NCBI GenBank assembly: GCA_949752795.1
Contig: OX457064.1
Span: 39,428,368 to 39,492,367 of the forward strand
DNA length: 64,000 nt
Direction: 5' to 3'
Origin: Hyperoodon ampullatus
Lineage: Eukaryota; Chordata; Mammalia; Artiodactyla; Ziphiidae
The first letter of the stretch is position 1. The number at the start of each line of letters is the position of its first letter. The notes below the pieces were generated by a model, which ran no database searches, was not told the origin of the DNA, and saw nothing but the letters and a program-made list of their open reading frames with translations. The position numbers and the translations under genes are program-made. This document shows positions 63,533-64,000 of the stretch, in pieces.

Positions 63533-63674
63533 AAAGGTCAACTGGGAATTCCCTGGTGGTCCAGTGGTTAGGACTCCGAGCTTTCACTGCTGAGGGTGTG
63601 GGTTCAATCCCTGCTCAGGGAACTAACATCCCTCAAGTCCTGTGGCTCGACCAAAAAAAAAAAAGTTCAACTGG
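63533..63674 (+). mobile_element. Short tRNA-derived SINE (tRNA head plus A tail)
   Basis: The body is 63546-63661, only about 115 bases: a tRNA-like head ('ggtggtccagtggttaggac'), a canonical B box GGTTCAATCC and an A tail. AAAGGTCAACTGG at 63533-63545 is repeated with one mismatch (AAAGTTCAACTGG) at 63662-63674. It lacks the tRNA-unrelated part of the other CHR copies and belongs to a different, shorter subfamily. Confidence 0.93.
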
Positions 63675-64000
63675 AAGAATAAGCACACAAGAAAAGCCAA
63701 TAAATTTTTGAAAAAGGAAAATAAGAGAAAGGATTTGCTCTGTCAGGCATTAAAACATCTTTGAAAAGCCTCAGTACTCCCTGGTAGTCCTGTCATAAGA
63801 ATAGACTGAAAGTTCAATGACAAGGATCTGAAGGCCAAAAACAGTCTCCTGTACACATAAATATTTAATGCATGATTGTGGGGGAACAGTTTGCTTTTTG
63901 TTTTGTTTTGTCTTTTGAGATATTCAGAAGATTAAGGCAATGATATCATTCATGAATACTAGAGTGCTGTTTCGTACAGCCCACCCTCATGTGGCTGTGG
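63675..64000. other. Unique sequence to the window end, nothing recognised
   Basis: A (GTTTT)n-like patch lies at 63897-63910. No supported feature. Confidence 0.45.

Overview
This is nuclear DNA from a mammal, almost certainly a cetacean (a whale or dolphin). The window carries thirteen tRNA-derived SINEs of the CHR type, which is characteristic of cetaceans, hippos and ruminants. Both the long form and the short form that I associate with whales and dolphins are present. I saw no BovB or Bov-A element, which 64 kb of ruminant DNA would be expected to show. The DNA is AT-rich. I found no intact protein-coding gene, no convincing exon series, no functional tRNA, rRNA or snRNA gene, and no CRISPR or bacterial feature. 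It reads as intergenic or deep intronic sequence. Species, chromosome and neighbouring genes cannot be told from the sequence alone.

Layout. 1-2 kb: 3' part of a fairly young L1, with ORF2 remains broken by one stop and one frameshift. 2-16 kb: old unique sequence with MIR, L2 and old L1 remnants, a perfect CTCF-type motif at 4.9 kb, three SINEs at 7.1-9.1 kb (two of them an inverted pair) and an insertion that is only an A-rich tail at 10.7 kb. 16-28 kb: SINEs at 16.4, 19.4, 19.8, 26.9 and 27.9 kb, a long (TA)n, a large old L1 with a second L1 piece inside it, and a palindromic DNA transposon inserted in a MIR. 28-36 kb: L1 and L2 fossils, a GC/CpG-richer block at 31.7-32.3 kb and an LTR-like segment with a TATA box and AATAAA at 35.4-35.7 kb. 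37-41 kb: a SINE, dinucleotide repeats and an L1 fragment lacking both ends. 41-54 kb: mostly unique sequence, an expanded SINE at 48 kb, and an older L1 split by a SINE at 51.2 kb. 54.0-54.5 kb: a SINE and an L1 3' end inserted at the same target site. 55-64 kb: MIRs, a second palindromic DNA transposon, a (CA)n, a perfect 27-base hairpin, a diverged 98-base repeat pair 2.15 kb apart, and a short tRNA SINE.

How it works together: there is no gene pathway here. What can be read is a history of L1 activity. L1 supplied the machinery, CHR SINEs used it, and most SINEs still show target-site duplications. Several nested insertions give relative ages. I did not find an undescribed biological system. 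The most informative observations are the double insertion at 54 kb, a Pol III B-box substitution shared by all six short SINEs and absent from all seven others, the inverted SINE pairs, and the tail-only insertion.
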